Assembly (NCBI RefSeq): GCF_900156425.1
Contig: NZ_FTNO01000001.1
Location: forward strand, 1,798,001 to 1,862,000
Direction of reading: 5' to 3'
DNA from: Haladaptatus litoreus
Lineage (GTDB): Archaea; Halobacteriota; Halobacteria; Halobacteriales; Haladaptataceae
Length of the DNA stretch: 64,000 bases
This document shows, in pieces, positions 45,928 through 52,646 of this stretch. Below the pieces are notes generated by a model. That model did not search any database and was not told where the DNA came from. It worked only from the letters and a program-made list of their open reading frames with translations. How positions within the stretch are numbered: position 1 is the first letter of the stretch; every line of letters starts with the position of its first letter. The translations under genes were made by a program, and so were the position numbers.

Positions 45928-47013
45928 ATGCAAATCGAACCGTTCAAACTGGAACGCTGGTTCGCGGAATACGAACACGAGGCGGACATCATGTTGGCCG
46001 AGAGCGGTATCCGAAGCCTCGATGCAGACCGCTTCGACACGAATCCCGGCGAGTTGGGCTACGTCATTCCGACGAACGGCAGTCCTAAGTTTCGCGCGGA
46101 AGTCGGCGAGCGCTACGACCGAACCGCCGACGAAGTGCTGTTCACCTGCGGAACGCAGGAAGCGAACTTTCTGGCGTTTTTGAGCCTGTTAGGCAAGGGA
46201 AACGAAGAAGGGAATGGCCACGCGGTCGTCGTCACACCGACCTATCAAGCACTCCACGCCGTGCCTGACTCATTGGGAGAGGTAACTCGGGTGTCACTCG
46301 AACCGCCGGAATGGGAACTGGACGTTGATGCGGTGGCCGACGCGATTCGGGATGACACCCGAGTCATCGTGTTGAACAACCCGAACAACCCGACCGGACG
46401 GTATCACCCGCAGGAGAAAGTCGAAGCCCTGTACGACCTCGCGGAAGACGCCGGGGCGTACCTGCTCTGCGACGAGGTGTATCGCCTGCTCGCGGACGAC
46501 CCACTGCCACCTGTCGCTAGCATGGGCGAACACGGCATTAGCACGACGAGTCTCACGAAAGCCTACGGGCTGGCGGGCCTGCGATTCGGGTGGCTCGTCG
46601 GTTCTGAGGAGGTCGTAGAGGGTGCGTGGGAGTGGAAGGATTACACGACCATCTCGCCGGGAATCATCGACCAGCACGTCGCTCGGCAAGCACTGGGTGA
46701 GCAGGAAGACGAGATTTTGGCGGAAAACCGCGAGTTGGCCGAGAAAAATCGAAATCGGGTTCGTGAATTCGTGGAGGAGTACGGACTCAACTGGTACGAC
46801 CCAGTCGGCGTGAACGGATTCGTCTCGATTCCGGACGGGTTCGAAAACGGGACTGAGTTTTGTCGAGAGGTCGTTGAAACCGAGAGTGTGGTTCTCGCTC
46901 CGGGGGATTTGTTCGGGTATGAGGAGTATTTCCGGATTGGATTTGGGCTCCCCACCAAAGAGTTGGAGGAGGGATTAGGTCGTGTCGAATCGTTCCTCAA
47001 CCGGCAAACGTAA
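45928..47013 (+). CDS. Class I/II pyridoxal-phosphate aminotransferase
   Basis: A 361-residue fold-type I enzyme. Cofactor contacts include VLFTCGTQEANF near 70, LNNPNNPTGRYH near 150, and CDEVYRLL near 187. The Schiff-base Lys is in STTSLTKAYGLAGLRFGW near 214, and the substrate carboxylate Arg in FRIGFGLP near 344. It transfers amino groups between an amino acid and 2-oxoglutarate. The amino-acid specificity is not evident and no biosynthetic partner is adjacent. Confidence 0.88.
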   Translation: MQIEPFKLERWFAEYEHEADIMLAESGIRSLDADRFDTNPGELGYVIPTNGSPKFRAEVGERYDRTADEVLFTCGTQEANFLAFLSLLGKGNEEGNGHAVVVTPTYQALHAVPDSLGEVTRVSLEPPEWELDVDAVADAIRDDTRVIVLNNPNNPTGRYHPQEKVEALYDLAEDAGAYLLCDEVYRLLADDPLPPVASMGEHGISTTSLTKAYGLAGLRFGWLVGSEEVVEGAWEWKDYTTISPGIIDQHVARQALGEQEDEILAENRELAEKNRNRVREFVEEYGLNWYDPVGVNGFVSIPDGFENGTEFCREVVETESVVLAPGDLFGYEEYFRIGFGLPTKELEEGLGRVESFLNRQT

Positions 47014-47036
47014 ACTGAAAATTTCCAATGGAATCA

Positions 47037-47208
47037 GGCGCGCGAGGGATGACTGAGCGACGAAGAAGCGACTGAGGGCCGGGGGAAATCTCCGATTTCC
47101 TCGGGTGAGCAAACGCGAAGCGTTTGCGAGTCACGGAAAACCGTCGGTTTTCAGGTGCCGCGAAAGAGCAGCGCTCTTTCGCAGGCTTCGTTTGTTGTCG
47201 TGATTTGC
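47037..47208. repeat. Dispersed arm element, copy C1, carrying a hairpin array
   Basis: Begins GCGCGCGAGGGATGACTGAG and ends GTTGTCGTGATTTGC. Its arm is interrupted at 47084-47182 by four hairpins. With C2 it forms an outward-facing pair separated by 30 bases (47209-47238). The gap 47014-47381 between aminotransferase and HARP genes holds only these repeats. Confidence 0.65.
47084..47182. repeat. Array of four perfect hairpins, all with 3-nt loops
   Basis: GGAAATC-TCC-GATTTCC (47084-47100); GCAAACGC-GAA-GCGTTTGC (47109-47127); GAAAACC-GTC-GGTTTTC (47136-47152); GCGAAAGAGC-AGC-GCTCTTTCGC (47160-47182). The first and last have relatives at 10294-10337 with paired stem changes. Confidence 0.8.
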
Positions 47209-47238
47209 ATAGTCTCGTTTGATTAGGCTGTGTTGGGG

Positions 47239-47355
47239 CAAATCACGACAACAATGAAACCGCTATCGCACAGCAACCGCACCACGCCCTCCCCAACCGA
47301 CTCCTTCGCTCCCTTCGGTCACTCAGTCGTCCCTCGCGCGTTACTCGCGCGCCAG
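47239..47355. repeat. Dispersed arm element, copy C2
   Basis: Begins CAAATCACGACAACAATG and continues ACCGC...CAACCGCACCACGCCC, CTCCCCAACCGACTCC and TCACTCAGTCGTCCCTCGCG. It is the inverse of the C1 and D1 arms. Confidence 0.65.
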
Positions 47356-47381
47356 ACGAATGCAACCGGGAAGTTGGTCGG

Positions 47382-48011
47382 TCACTCCTCCTCGAGAGCG
47401 TCAAGATACTCTTCGAGCAACGACGGAAAATCCCGTCCGCGCAGATACCGCAGGCCGAAATCCTCGGCCCAGTTGATGATGCCGGTGTCCTCGGTGACGA
47501 CGCCTGCATCGAGTTCGCGGGCGAGGATGAGTAGGTCGAAATCCTCGCGGGAGTCGAGAACGCCGCGTCGGAGGGTCGAGCGATACTCGCTTCGCAGGTC
47601 GGAAATGACCTCGCCGACGTTCGCCTCGCCGTCGTCGAAAGCTTCCCGCACCGCGTTTTCGGAGACGCGTAGGCCCCTATCGACTCGCCCGCTCATCTCG
47701 TCGATGAACCGGTAGACGAGTTCGGCGGGAATCATCACCTCGAAGCGGGCGGGGTTTTTCTTGATGACCCACGTTTCCAGTTTCGAGAGGGTGGATTCGG
47801 AGATGTTGCGCTCTTGCAGAATGACGGTGAGTTCGTTGTGAACCGAGGGCGGGATGTAACAGGAGATGTTGAGCGAGAGTTTCGCCCGGGCAATCGCATC
47901 GAGTAGACGGTCGATGGCCGACTCCAGCGCCTCGTCTTCGTTCCGAATCTCCTCCGTGAGGAAAACCGACGTATCGAGGACGAACCGCTGTTTCAGCGGA
48001 TGTTCCGGCAT
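47382..48011 (-). CDS. Protein-only RNase P of the HARP type (UPF0278, 'RNA ligase partner')
   Basis: A 209-residue PIN-like nuclease of the HARP family (homologues of Aquifex RNase P), which removes 5' leaders from pre-tRNA. Motifs: [11 protein letters not shown] near 8-18 with the first catalytic Asp, SVHNEL near 54, the protruding helical region to about 110, then [30 protein letters not shown] at 160-190 with the remaining acidic residues. Haloarchaea also have RNA-based RNase P, so this may be a backup or have another substrate. The ATG at 48011 gives the family N terminus. Confidence 0.88.
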   Translation of the reverse strand: MPEHPLKQRFVLDTSVFLTEEIRNEDEALESAIDRLLDAIARAKLSLNISCYIPPSVHNELTVILQERNISESTLSKLETWVIKKNPARFEVMIPAELVYRFIDEMSGRVDRGLRVSENAVREAFDDGEANVGEVISDLRSEYRSTLRRGVLDSREDFDLLILARELDAGVVTEDTGIINWAEDFGLRYLRGRDFPSLLEEYLDALEEE

Positions 48012-48027
48012 ACGTGGCGATTCGCGC

Positions 48028-48047
48028 GCGAGAGTAAAAGCTCTCGC
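48028..48047 (-). promoter_or_regulatory. Inverted repeat enclosing the HARP TATA region
   Basis: GCGAGAG-TAAAAG-CTCTCGC. The loop reads CTTTTA on the gene strand and lies 24-29 bases before the HARP start, where a TATA box is expected. A protein bound to the repeat would block the promoter. Confidence 0.4.
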
Positions 48048-48430
48048 ATGGTATTCGCTCACGAATGTCATGACTGAAACGCTGAAAAATATTTATAATG
48101 ATTGATGGCCAAGTAGTAACTGTCGCGGGAACCGGGAGAACAAACCGGATGGTCTTCGTTCGATTGAACGTAGACGCGGAGCAAAAACCAAGTGGTCGGT
48201 AACACGACACCGAGGTCAACGCTCCGACGGAGAACCGAAGCGACTCAAAAATCGTCCACGCGGACGATTGTGAAGACCAAGTAACGGACGGCGTGAAAAC
48301 GGCGTTCGTGAAACTGGTGGAAGCCAGCAGGGTCGTACGAGTCGTGGAAAACGTCTCTCGTCCGGGTTCTAATCGCGGTTCTCGTGCTTTCTCGTTACAC
48401 TACCTGCTGAGCGACAGCGCGACAGTTCCA
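48048..48430. other. Gene-poor stretch between HARP and eIF5A
   Basis: About 380 bases with no convincing gene on either strand. It includes AT-rich TATTTATAATG at about 48090-48100, a small hairpin CGTCC-ACGC-GGACG near 48250, and otherwise mixed sequence. It could hold an untranslated RNA driven by the AT-rich site, but I see no recognisable class. Confidence 0.3.
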
Positions 48431-48435
48431 AACGG

Positions 48436-48441
48436 TTTATA
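48436..48441 (+). promoter_or_regulatory. TATA box for eIF5A-agmatinase operon
   Basis: TTTATA (in GGTTTATACC) lies 25-30 bases before the eIF5A ATG at 48466, implying a leaderless transcript. Confidence 0.6.
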
Positions 48442-48465
48442 CCGGAGCGAACGCAATCCCGCGGT

Positions 48466-48846
48466 ATGGCGAAAGAGCAAAAGGAAGTCCGCGAACTCCA
48501 AGAAGGAAACTACGTCATGATGGACGGTGCCGCATGTGTCATCAAGTCCTACAGCACCGCAAAGCCCGGCAAACACGGCAGCGCGAAAGCCCGAATCGAG
48601 GGTAAAGGCGTTTTCGACGAGAAAAAGCGCAGCCTCAGCCAGCCGGTTGACGCGAAGATTTGGGTTCCGATTATCAACCGGAAACAGGGCCAAGTCGTCA
48701 GCGTCGAGAGCGAAACCGTCGCACAGGTCATGGACCTCGAAACCTACGAGACAATCACCATCAAGACGCCCGAGGGAATGGGCCTCTCGCCCGACGACGA
48801 AATCGAGTACCTCGAAATGGACGACCAACGCAAAATCGAACGCTAA
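48466..48846 (+). CDS. eif5A: Translation factor eIF5A
   Basis: A 126-residue factor that relieves ribosome stalling at proline-rich and other difficult sequences. The SH3-like N domain carries the modification loop [12 protein letters not shown], where K36 is the lysine converted to (deoxy)hypusine. The C-terminal OB domain covers residues 72-126. The stop codon is followed directly by the ATG of the agmatinase gene with no gap. Deoxyhypusine synthase, which modifies K36, is encoded 3.8 kb downstream. Confidence 0.96.
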   Translation: MAKEQKEVRELQEGNYVMMDGAACVIKSYSTAKPGKHGSAKARIEGKGVFDEKKRSLSQPVDAKIWVPIINRKQGQVVSVESETVAQVMDLETYETITIKTPEGMGLSPDDEIEYLEMDDQRKIER

Positions 48847-49653
48847 ATGTTTCCCGGTGCGTCCACTGACCGCGGACAAGCGGACTTCGTGGTGGTGGGT
48901 GCGCCGCTCGACGTGTCCACCACGTTTCAGCCCGGAACGCGATTCGGTCCCGAACGAATCCGACGATTCGCCCGGACGTTCGACGACTACGACCATCGCA
49001 CCGGGCAGTTCTTTTCAGACCTTGCAGTTCACGACCACGGCGACGTCTACGCATGGGACGACGCCGAAGAGTACCTCGAATACGTCGAAGGCGTCCTCAC
49101 CGACATCGTCTGGGACGACGCCTGCCCCCTCCTCCTCGGCGGCGAACACACCGTCACACTGGCTGGAGTGCGGGCGACCGAACCGGACACCTTCGTCTGT
49201 CTCGACGCCCACTTAGATTTACGAGAAGCCTACGACGGCAACCCCCTGAGCCACGCGACCGTCACCCGGCACGTTCTCGACGTCGCCGACCGCGCCGTCA
49301 TTCTCGGTGCCCGAACCGGAAGCGAGGAGGAGTGGAACCGCGCCGCCGAATCCGACGTGACGGTCGTCCCACCCGAGGAGGTCGCCGACTGGGAACCCGA
49401 CTTTGAGGGTTCCACCTACCTCAGCGTGGACATCGACGGCGCAGACCCCGGATTCGCCCCCGGCACCGGAACTATGGAACCCTTCGGTCTTTCCCCCCGG
49501 GAGATGCGCGACGTGGTTCGGGACGTAGCTGAAGAAACCGACGTTGTCGGATTCGACGTTGTCGAAGTCAACGACCGCGACGACGGACAATCGGCTTCGC
49601 TCGGTGGGAAATTACTGCGCGAGTTTGTGTTTTCACGTGCGCAAGGCGAGTGA
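48847..49653 (+). CDS. speB: Agmatinase-family ureohydrolase
   Basis: A 268-residue manganese ureohydrolase. Metal ligands are all present: H101 in GGEHT, D120, H122 and D124 in DAHLDLR, D195 and D197 in SVDIDGADPG. Classical agmatinase turns agmatine into putrescine and urea. In haloarchaea, work on Haloferax links an agmatinase-like enzyme to eIF5A modification via aminopropyl-agmatine chemistry, and the zero-gap junction with eIF5A here supports that role. The gene is probably co-transcribed with eIF5A. Confidence 0.92.
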   Translation: MFPGASTDRGQADFVVVGAPLDVSTTFQPGTRFGPERIRRFARTFDDYDHRTGQFFSDLAVHDHGDVYAWDDAEEYLEYVEGVLTDIVWDDACPLLLGGEHTVTLAGVRATEPDTFVCLDAHLDLREAYDGNPLSHATVTRHVLDVADRAVILGARTGSEEEWNRAAESDVTVVPPEEVADWEPDFEGSTYLSVDIDGADPGFAPGTGTMEPFGLSPREMRDVVRDVAEETDVVGFDVVEVNDRDDGQSASLGGKLLREFVFSRAQGE

Positions 49654-49757
49654 TTCGAAACGTTGCTGAACTCGATTCTCAATTGTTTCAGAATGCTGAC
49701 TTTCCTCACGGCGCGTGCGTTAGCAGGGCTGAGGATTCCGAAGCCCTGCTGAGTATC

Positions 49758-49843
49758 ACGCGAGGGATGACTGAGTGAGTGAAACGAACGAAGGAATCGG
49801 CTGGGGAGGGTGTGGTTCGGTTTCCATTGGAGTCGTGATTTGC
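49758..49843. repeat. Dispersed arm element, copy D1
   Basis: CGCGAGGGATGACTGAGTGAG, GGCTGGGGAGGGTGTGG, ending GGAGTCGTGATTTGC. It faces away from D2, with a 24-base spacer (49844-49867) containing CGCTTGATTTTGTTG, similar to the C1-C2 spacer. Confidence 0.65.
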
Positions 49844-49867
49844 TCACGTCCGCTTGATTTTGTTGAA

Positions 49868-49965
49868 CAAATCACGACTCCAAACAACCGCCTCCGCACT
49901 GCGACAGCCACATCCTCCCCAACCGATTCGCTCGCTCCTCCGTCGCTCACGAAGACCTCGCGCGG
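49868..49965. repeat. Dispersed arm element, copy D2
   Basis: CAAATCACGACTCC, ACCGCCTCCGCACTGCG, ATCCTCCCCAACCGATTCGC, ending near CCTCGCGCG. The 700-base gap after agmatinase (49654-50351) contains D1, D2 and the basic peptide below. Confidence 0.65.
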
Positions 49966-50123
49966 CTATGCCTCGGCTCTTCGGACGACCGTGTCCTCGA
50001 GGTCTCGCCAGCACGCGCCACGAGTTAGTCCAAATACTCGTAACTCACCGGTCGCCCGTTTCGCATTGCTCTGAAAAATTCGAATCAGGTGTCAGGTAGT
50101 CCGCGAAACCGAGCGGAACAGGG

Positions 50124-50222
50124 TTAACCCCTGAACACGCGCCGAAGTTTGCTCACGATACGTCGCCTGAACCGTCGTGGCAGGCGTCGCCACGTAAACA
50201 TTGCTTTACGGAACTTGCCCAT
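50124..50222 (-). CDS. 32-residue highly basic peptide
   Basis: MGKFRKAMFTW is followed by RRLPRRFRRRIVSKLRRVF and RG: 13 Arg/Lys in 32 residues and no acidic residue, the opposite of haloarchaeal proteins. GAGGTG about 8 bases before the ATG could act as a Shine-Dalgarno site. It may be a nucleic-acid-binding peptide or a chance frame. I do not recognise it. Confidence 0.35.
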   Translation of the reverse strand: MGKFRKAMFTWRRLPRRFRRRIVSKLRRVFRG

Positions 50223-50351
50223 GGTCAAACACCTCGGTTACCGCTCGTCCCCATAGAGGGGAGTAAAAATAGGTCGCGAACGGTCTTAACCGTGATGGCT
50301 GATGGCACGAAAGCCGGGACATACAAACCGACGGCGCGTGGATGATGTGGT

Positions 50352-51113
50352 ATGAACCTCGCCGAACTCACCGAGGAGTACGACGCCCGACTCCGAACGA
50401 GCGACTTCGCGGACGTGGACGCGAGCGCGAACGGGCTACAAGTCGGCCCGGACGAAAAGGAAGTAGAGCGCGTTGCCTTCGCCGTGGACGCCGCAGAGAA
50501 GACCATCGAGGACGCTGTGGAGTGGGACGCAGACGCGCTGGTCGTCCACCACGGCCTATCGTGGGGCGGCATCGAACGCGTGACGGGGCGCGACTACAAC
50601 CGAATCGCACCGCTCATCGAAAACGACGTGGCGCTGTACGTTTCGCATCTCCCACTGGATTCGCATCCGGAACTGGGCAATGCGGCAGGAATCGCCGACC
50701 TCCTCGAACTCGATTCCAGAGAACCGTTCGGGAGCATAGGACCGGAACACATCGGCCAGCGCGGGCGCGGCGAACTGACGGTCGAAGAAATCCGCGACGA
50801 GTTGGCCGACGAACTCGACACCGGGGGACGGGAGATACGAGTGTTCGACTTCGGCCCCGAAACAGTCGAGGATGTAGCCATCGTCACCGGAAGCGGCGTG
50901 GATTGGCTGGACGAAGCCATCGACGCGGGGGCTGACGCGCTGATTACTGGCGAAGGAAAACAGAAGGTGTACCACGAGGCACGGGAGGCCGAAATCAACG
51001 TCCTCCTCGCGGGGCACTACGCAACCGAGACGTTCGGCGTGCAGTCGCTCCAGTCGCTCGCGGAAGAGTGGGGACTAAAAACGACGTTCATCGACGAGCC
51101 GACGGGACTGTAA
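50352..51113 (+). CDS. NIF3/YbgI-family dimetal hexameric protein
   Basis: A 253-residue protein of the Nif3-like family (formerly GTP cyclohydrolase 1 type 2). Metal ligands appear as ALVVHHGLSWGG (His pair near 64-65), SHLPLDSHPELGN near 98 with Asp and His, and GHYATETFGVQSL near 220 with His and Glu. Family members form toroidal hexamers with dinuclear centres and no settled function. The ATG at 50352 is used. Confidence 0.88.
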   Translation: MNLAELTEEYDARLRTSDFADVDASANGLQVGPDEKEVERVAFAVDAAEKTIEDAVEWDADALVVHHGLSWGGIERVTGRDYNRIAPLIENDVALYVSHLPLDSHPELGNAAGIADLLELDSREPFGSIGPEHIGQRGRGELTVEEIRDELADELDTGGREIRVFDFGPETVEDVAIVTGSGVDWLDEAIDAGADALITGEGKQKVYHEAREAEINVLLAGHYATETFGVQSLQSLAEEWGLKTTFIDEPTGL

Positions 51114-51165
51114 CTGCTAATCGGCCGAAGTATCACCACTGCACTACCGCAGAATGACTTCCCTA

Positions 51166-51275
51166 CAACGACTACCACGGAACCATAGAATGACTACCAC
51201 AAAATCGTGACTGAACTACGGGATGATGGCGACTGAACTACTGTACAATGTTAACTGAACTACCTGATTTTTCAT
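51166..51275. repeat. 22-bp iteron array, five units
   Basis: Units start at 51166, 51188, 51210, 51232 and 51254, an exact 22-base period. The conserved word is GACTAC in the first two units and ACTGAACTAC (51210-51219, 51232-51241, 51254-51263) in the last three. The spacing places all copies on one DNA face, as in operator or replication iterons. The array precedes the structured-RNA candidate. Confidence 0.6.
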
Positions 51276-51320
51276 CCTGATTTTTCCGAAATCGTCATAC
51301 GATTTCGTGGAAACAGATGG

Positions 51321-51329
51321 TATTAAAAG
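51321..51329 (+). promoter_or_regulatory. TATA-like element before the structured-RNA candidate
   Basis: TATTAAAAG lies between the iterons and the folded region. It would place transcription start near 51347-51352, close to the closing stem at 51355. Confidence 0.45.
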
Positions 51330-51346
51330 GGGGGACGACGAGAATT

Positions 51347-51470
51347 TGGACGTGTCCTGCGGGTTTCAACGGTTCGAGAGAACCGCCGGGACTATCGGAG
51401 TCACGTCCCGGTCTTGCAGGAGACGGGCCGCCGCCGACCGGCCCCGACAGCCGAGCCTTCGGGTTGCGGC
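51347..51470 (+). ncRNA. Candidate structured non-coding RNA
   Basis: A compact set of stems: a closing helix TCCTGC (51355-51360) with GCAGGA (51416-51421) encloses CGGTTC-GAGA-GAACCG (51370-51385, GNRA tetraloop) and CCGGGAC/GTCCCGG (51386-51392 with 51405-51411), forming a three-way junction. Next come GGGCCG/CGGCCC (51425-51430 with 51439-51444) and a hairpin GCCGAGCC-TTCG-GGTTGCGGC (51450-51470) with a UUCG tetraloop and one bulge. Conserved words of RNase P RNA, SRP RNA and tRNA are absent. The 3' end is not defined. Frames on either strand here are Pro/Gly/Arg-rich and do not look coding. Confidence 0.45.
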
Positions 51471-51621
51471 TAATCGAAGCGTCTCTGGCGTCTGACTCCG
51501 CGTCACGCGCGCCCTTCGTGGCAGTCGGCAACACAGTTTCTCCAATCAGATGACGGTATGAGAACCATCAGCACAGCGACCGGAACAGGGATGCTGCGGG
51601 ACGACGCAGTGACGCATTCAA

Positions 51622-52287
51622 ATGAGTTTTATCGTCGAAATCGAAATCCCAGTGGATGCATTTCCGTTAGGGGAACTCGTCCAACGGTATCCGGACGCAC
51701 ATATCGAACTCGAACAGCTCGTTCCCGCGGACGACGGCTTGCTCCCGTTTTTCTGGATTCGGAACGTCAGTGCAGGCGAAATCGTCGAAACCGAGGAGGA
51801 AGAACCCGCACTCGAATCCGTCTCCGTCCTCGACGATACTGGCGATGCGCTACTCTGTCGAATGACGTGGAACCGCGACCAACCCGGATTACAGGACATC
51901 ATCGTGGACGGACAGACGACGCTCCTCGGCGGAAGTGGGTCGTCGGACGGCTGGTATTTCCAGTTCCGGTTTACTACCCACGTCGCCGCGAGTCGGTTGC
52001 GCGAGGAACTTTCGGCGCGGTCGATTCCCTTCGAAGTGATGCGCGTCTACTCGGTACAGGAGATGCGCGAACGACAGTACGACCTGACCACAGAACAGTA
52101 CGACGCGCTGGTTTCGACGCATCAAGCGGGTTTCTTTAGAACACCGCGTCAATCGACGTTGGCGGAGGTCGCACAGGAACTCGACATCACCCCACAGGCG
52201 CTGTCGGCCCGGTATCGGCGCGGGTTGGATTCACTGCTCGACAGCACGCTGTACGAAATCGGTGATGATTCTGCATCGGGGAAATAA
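51622..52287 (+). CDS. HTH-10 (Bat-like) transcriptional regulator
   Basis: A 221-residue regulator of the bacterioopsin-activator type. Residues 1-150 form the N-terminal sensor region (beta-rich, acidic). Residues 165-215 contain the HTH-10 domain, with YDLTTEQYDALVSTHQAGFF and TLAEVAQELDITPQALSARYRRGLDSLL as the helix-turn-helix. Such proteins respond to light, redox or unknown ligands. It lies directly downstream of the iteron/RNA locus and may regulate it or neighbours. The ATG at 51622 gives the family N terminus (MSFIVEIEIP). Confidence 0.85.
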   Translation: MSFIVEIEIPVDAFPLGELVQRYPDAHIELEQLVPADDGLLPFFWIRNVSAGEIVETEEEEPALESVSVLDDTGDALLCRMTWNRDQPGLQDIIVDGQTTLLGGSGSSDGWYFQFRFTTHVAASRLREELSARSIPFEVMRVYSVQEMRERQYDLTTEQYDALVSTHQAGFFRTPRQSTLAEVAQELDITPQALSARYRRGLDSLLDSTLYEIGDDSASGK

Positions 52288-52341
52288 ATCCCCGAACTCA
52301 GCAACCCAAACCGACCAACCGGACACACACTAAGGACCGAT

Positions 52342-52608
52342 GTGAGCGACCAACCCAACCTGAAAAAGAGCGACGCAGTTATCAGCCAGTTCGAGGGGGC
52401 GTACCGACCTTCGGAAGCCGTCATCGAAGCGATTGCGGAAGTCGAAGAAACGGAACCGTGGAACCTCCAGCCACCGTTGTACGAGGCGCTCGACCCGGAC
52501 GCCCTCGATTCGCTACTGATGGGAAAATCGCCGCCGAAACGGGTGGTGTTCGGCTATCTCGGTCACGACGTGACCGTAGAGCGCGACGGGCGCGTCGTCG
52601 TGGAATAA
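52342..52608 (+). CDS. HalOD1 output-domain protein
   Basis: An 88-residue protein with a GTG start, corresponding to a single HalOD1 domain: AVIEAIAEVEETEPWNLQPPLYEALDPDALDSLL (residues 27-60) and a beta end FGYLGHDVTVERDGRVVV. HalOD1 domains occur as outputs of haloarchaeal response regulators and as standalone proteins such as this one. It lies 39 bases before the deoxyhypusine synthase gene and 55 bases after the HTH-10 gene. Confidence 0.75.
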   Translation: MSDQPNLKKSDAVISQFEGAYRPSEAVIEAIAEVEETEPWNLQPPLYEALDPDALDSLLMGKSPPKRVVFGYLGHDVTVERDGRVVVE

Positions 52609-52646
52609 TCGCGGCGTTCAAGCCGATAGCTCACACAGGGAGGGAC

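Noticed and set aside
48360-48385. tRNA T-arm-like GGGTTCTAATCG
   Set aside because: The flanking bases do not pair and no acceptor or anticodon stem can be found.
48293-48520. 75-codon frame running into eIF5A
   Set aside because: Overlaps the eIF5A start in another frame and covers its TATA box; basic composition.
51166-51275. CRISPR array
   Set aside because: The period is only 22 bases with a 6-10 base conserved word and no constant repeat plus unique spacer structure; no cas genes.
51347-51470. RNase P RNA, SRP RNA or tRNA identity for the folded region
   Set aside because: The conserved RNase P words (GAGGAAAGTC), SRP helix 8 loop motif and tRNA T-arm motif are absent.
51295-51553. 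Open frames on both strands across the RNA candidate (78-79 codons)
   Set aside because: Pro/Gly/Arg-rich and not acidic, and the DNA is dominated by nested stems. A structured RNA explains it better.
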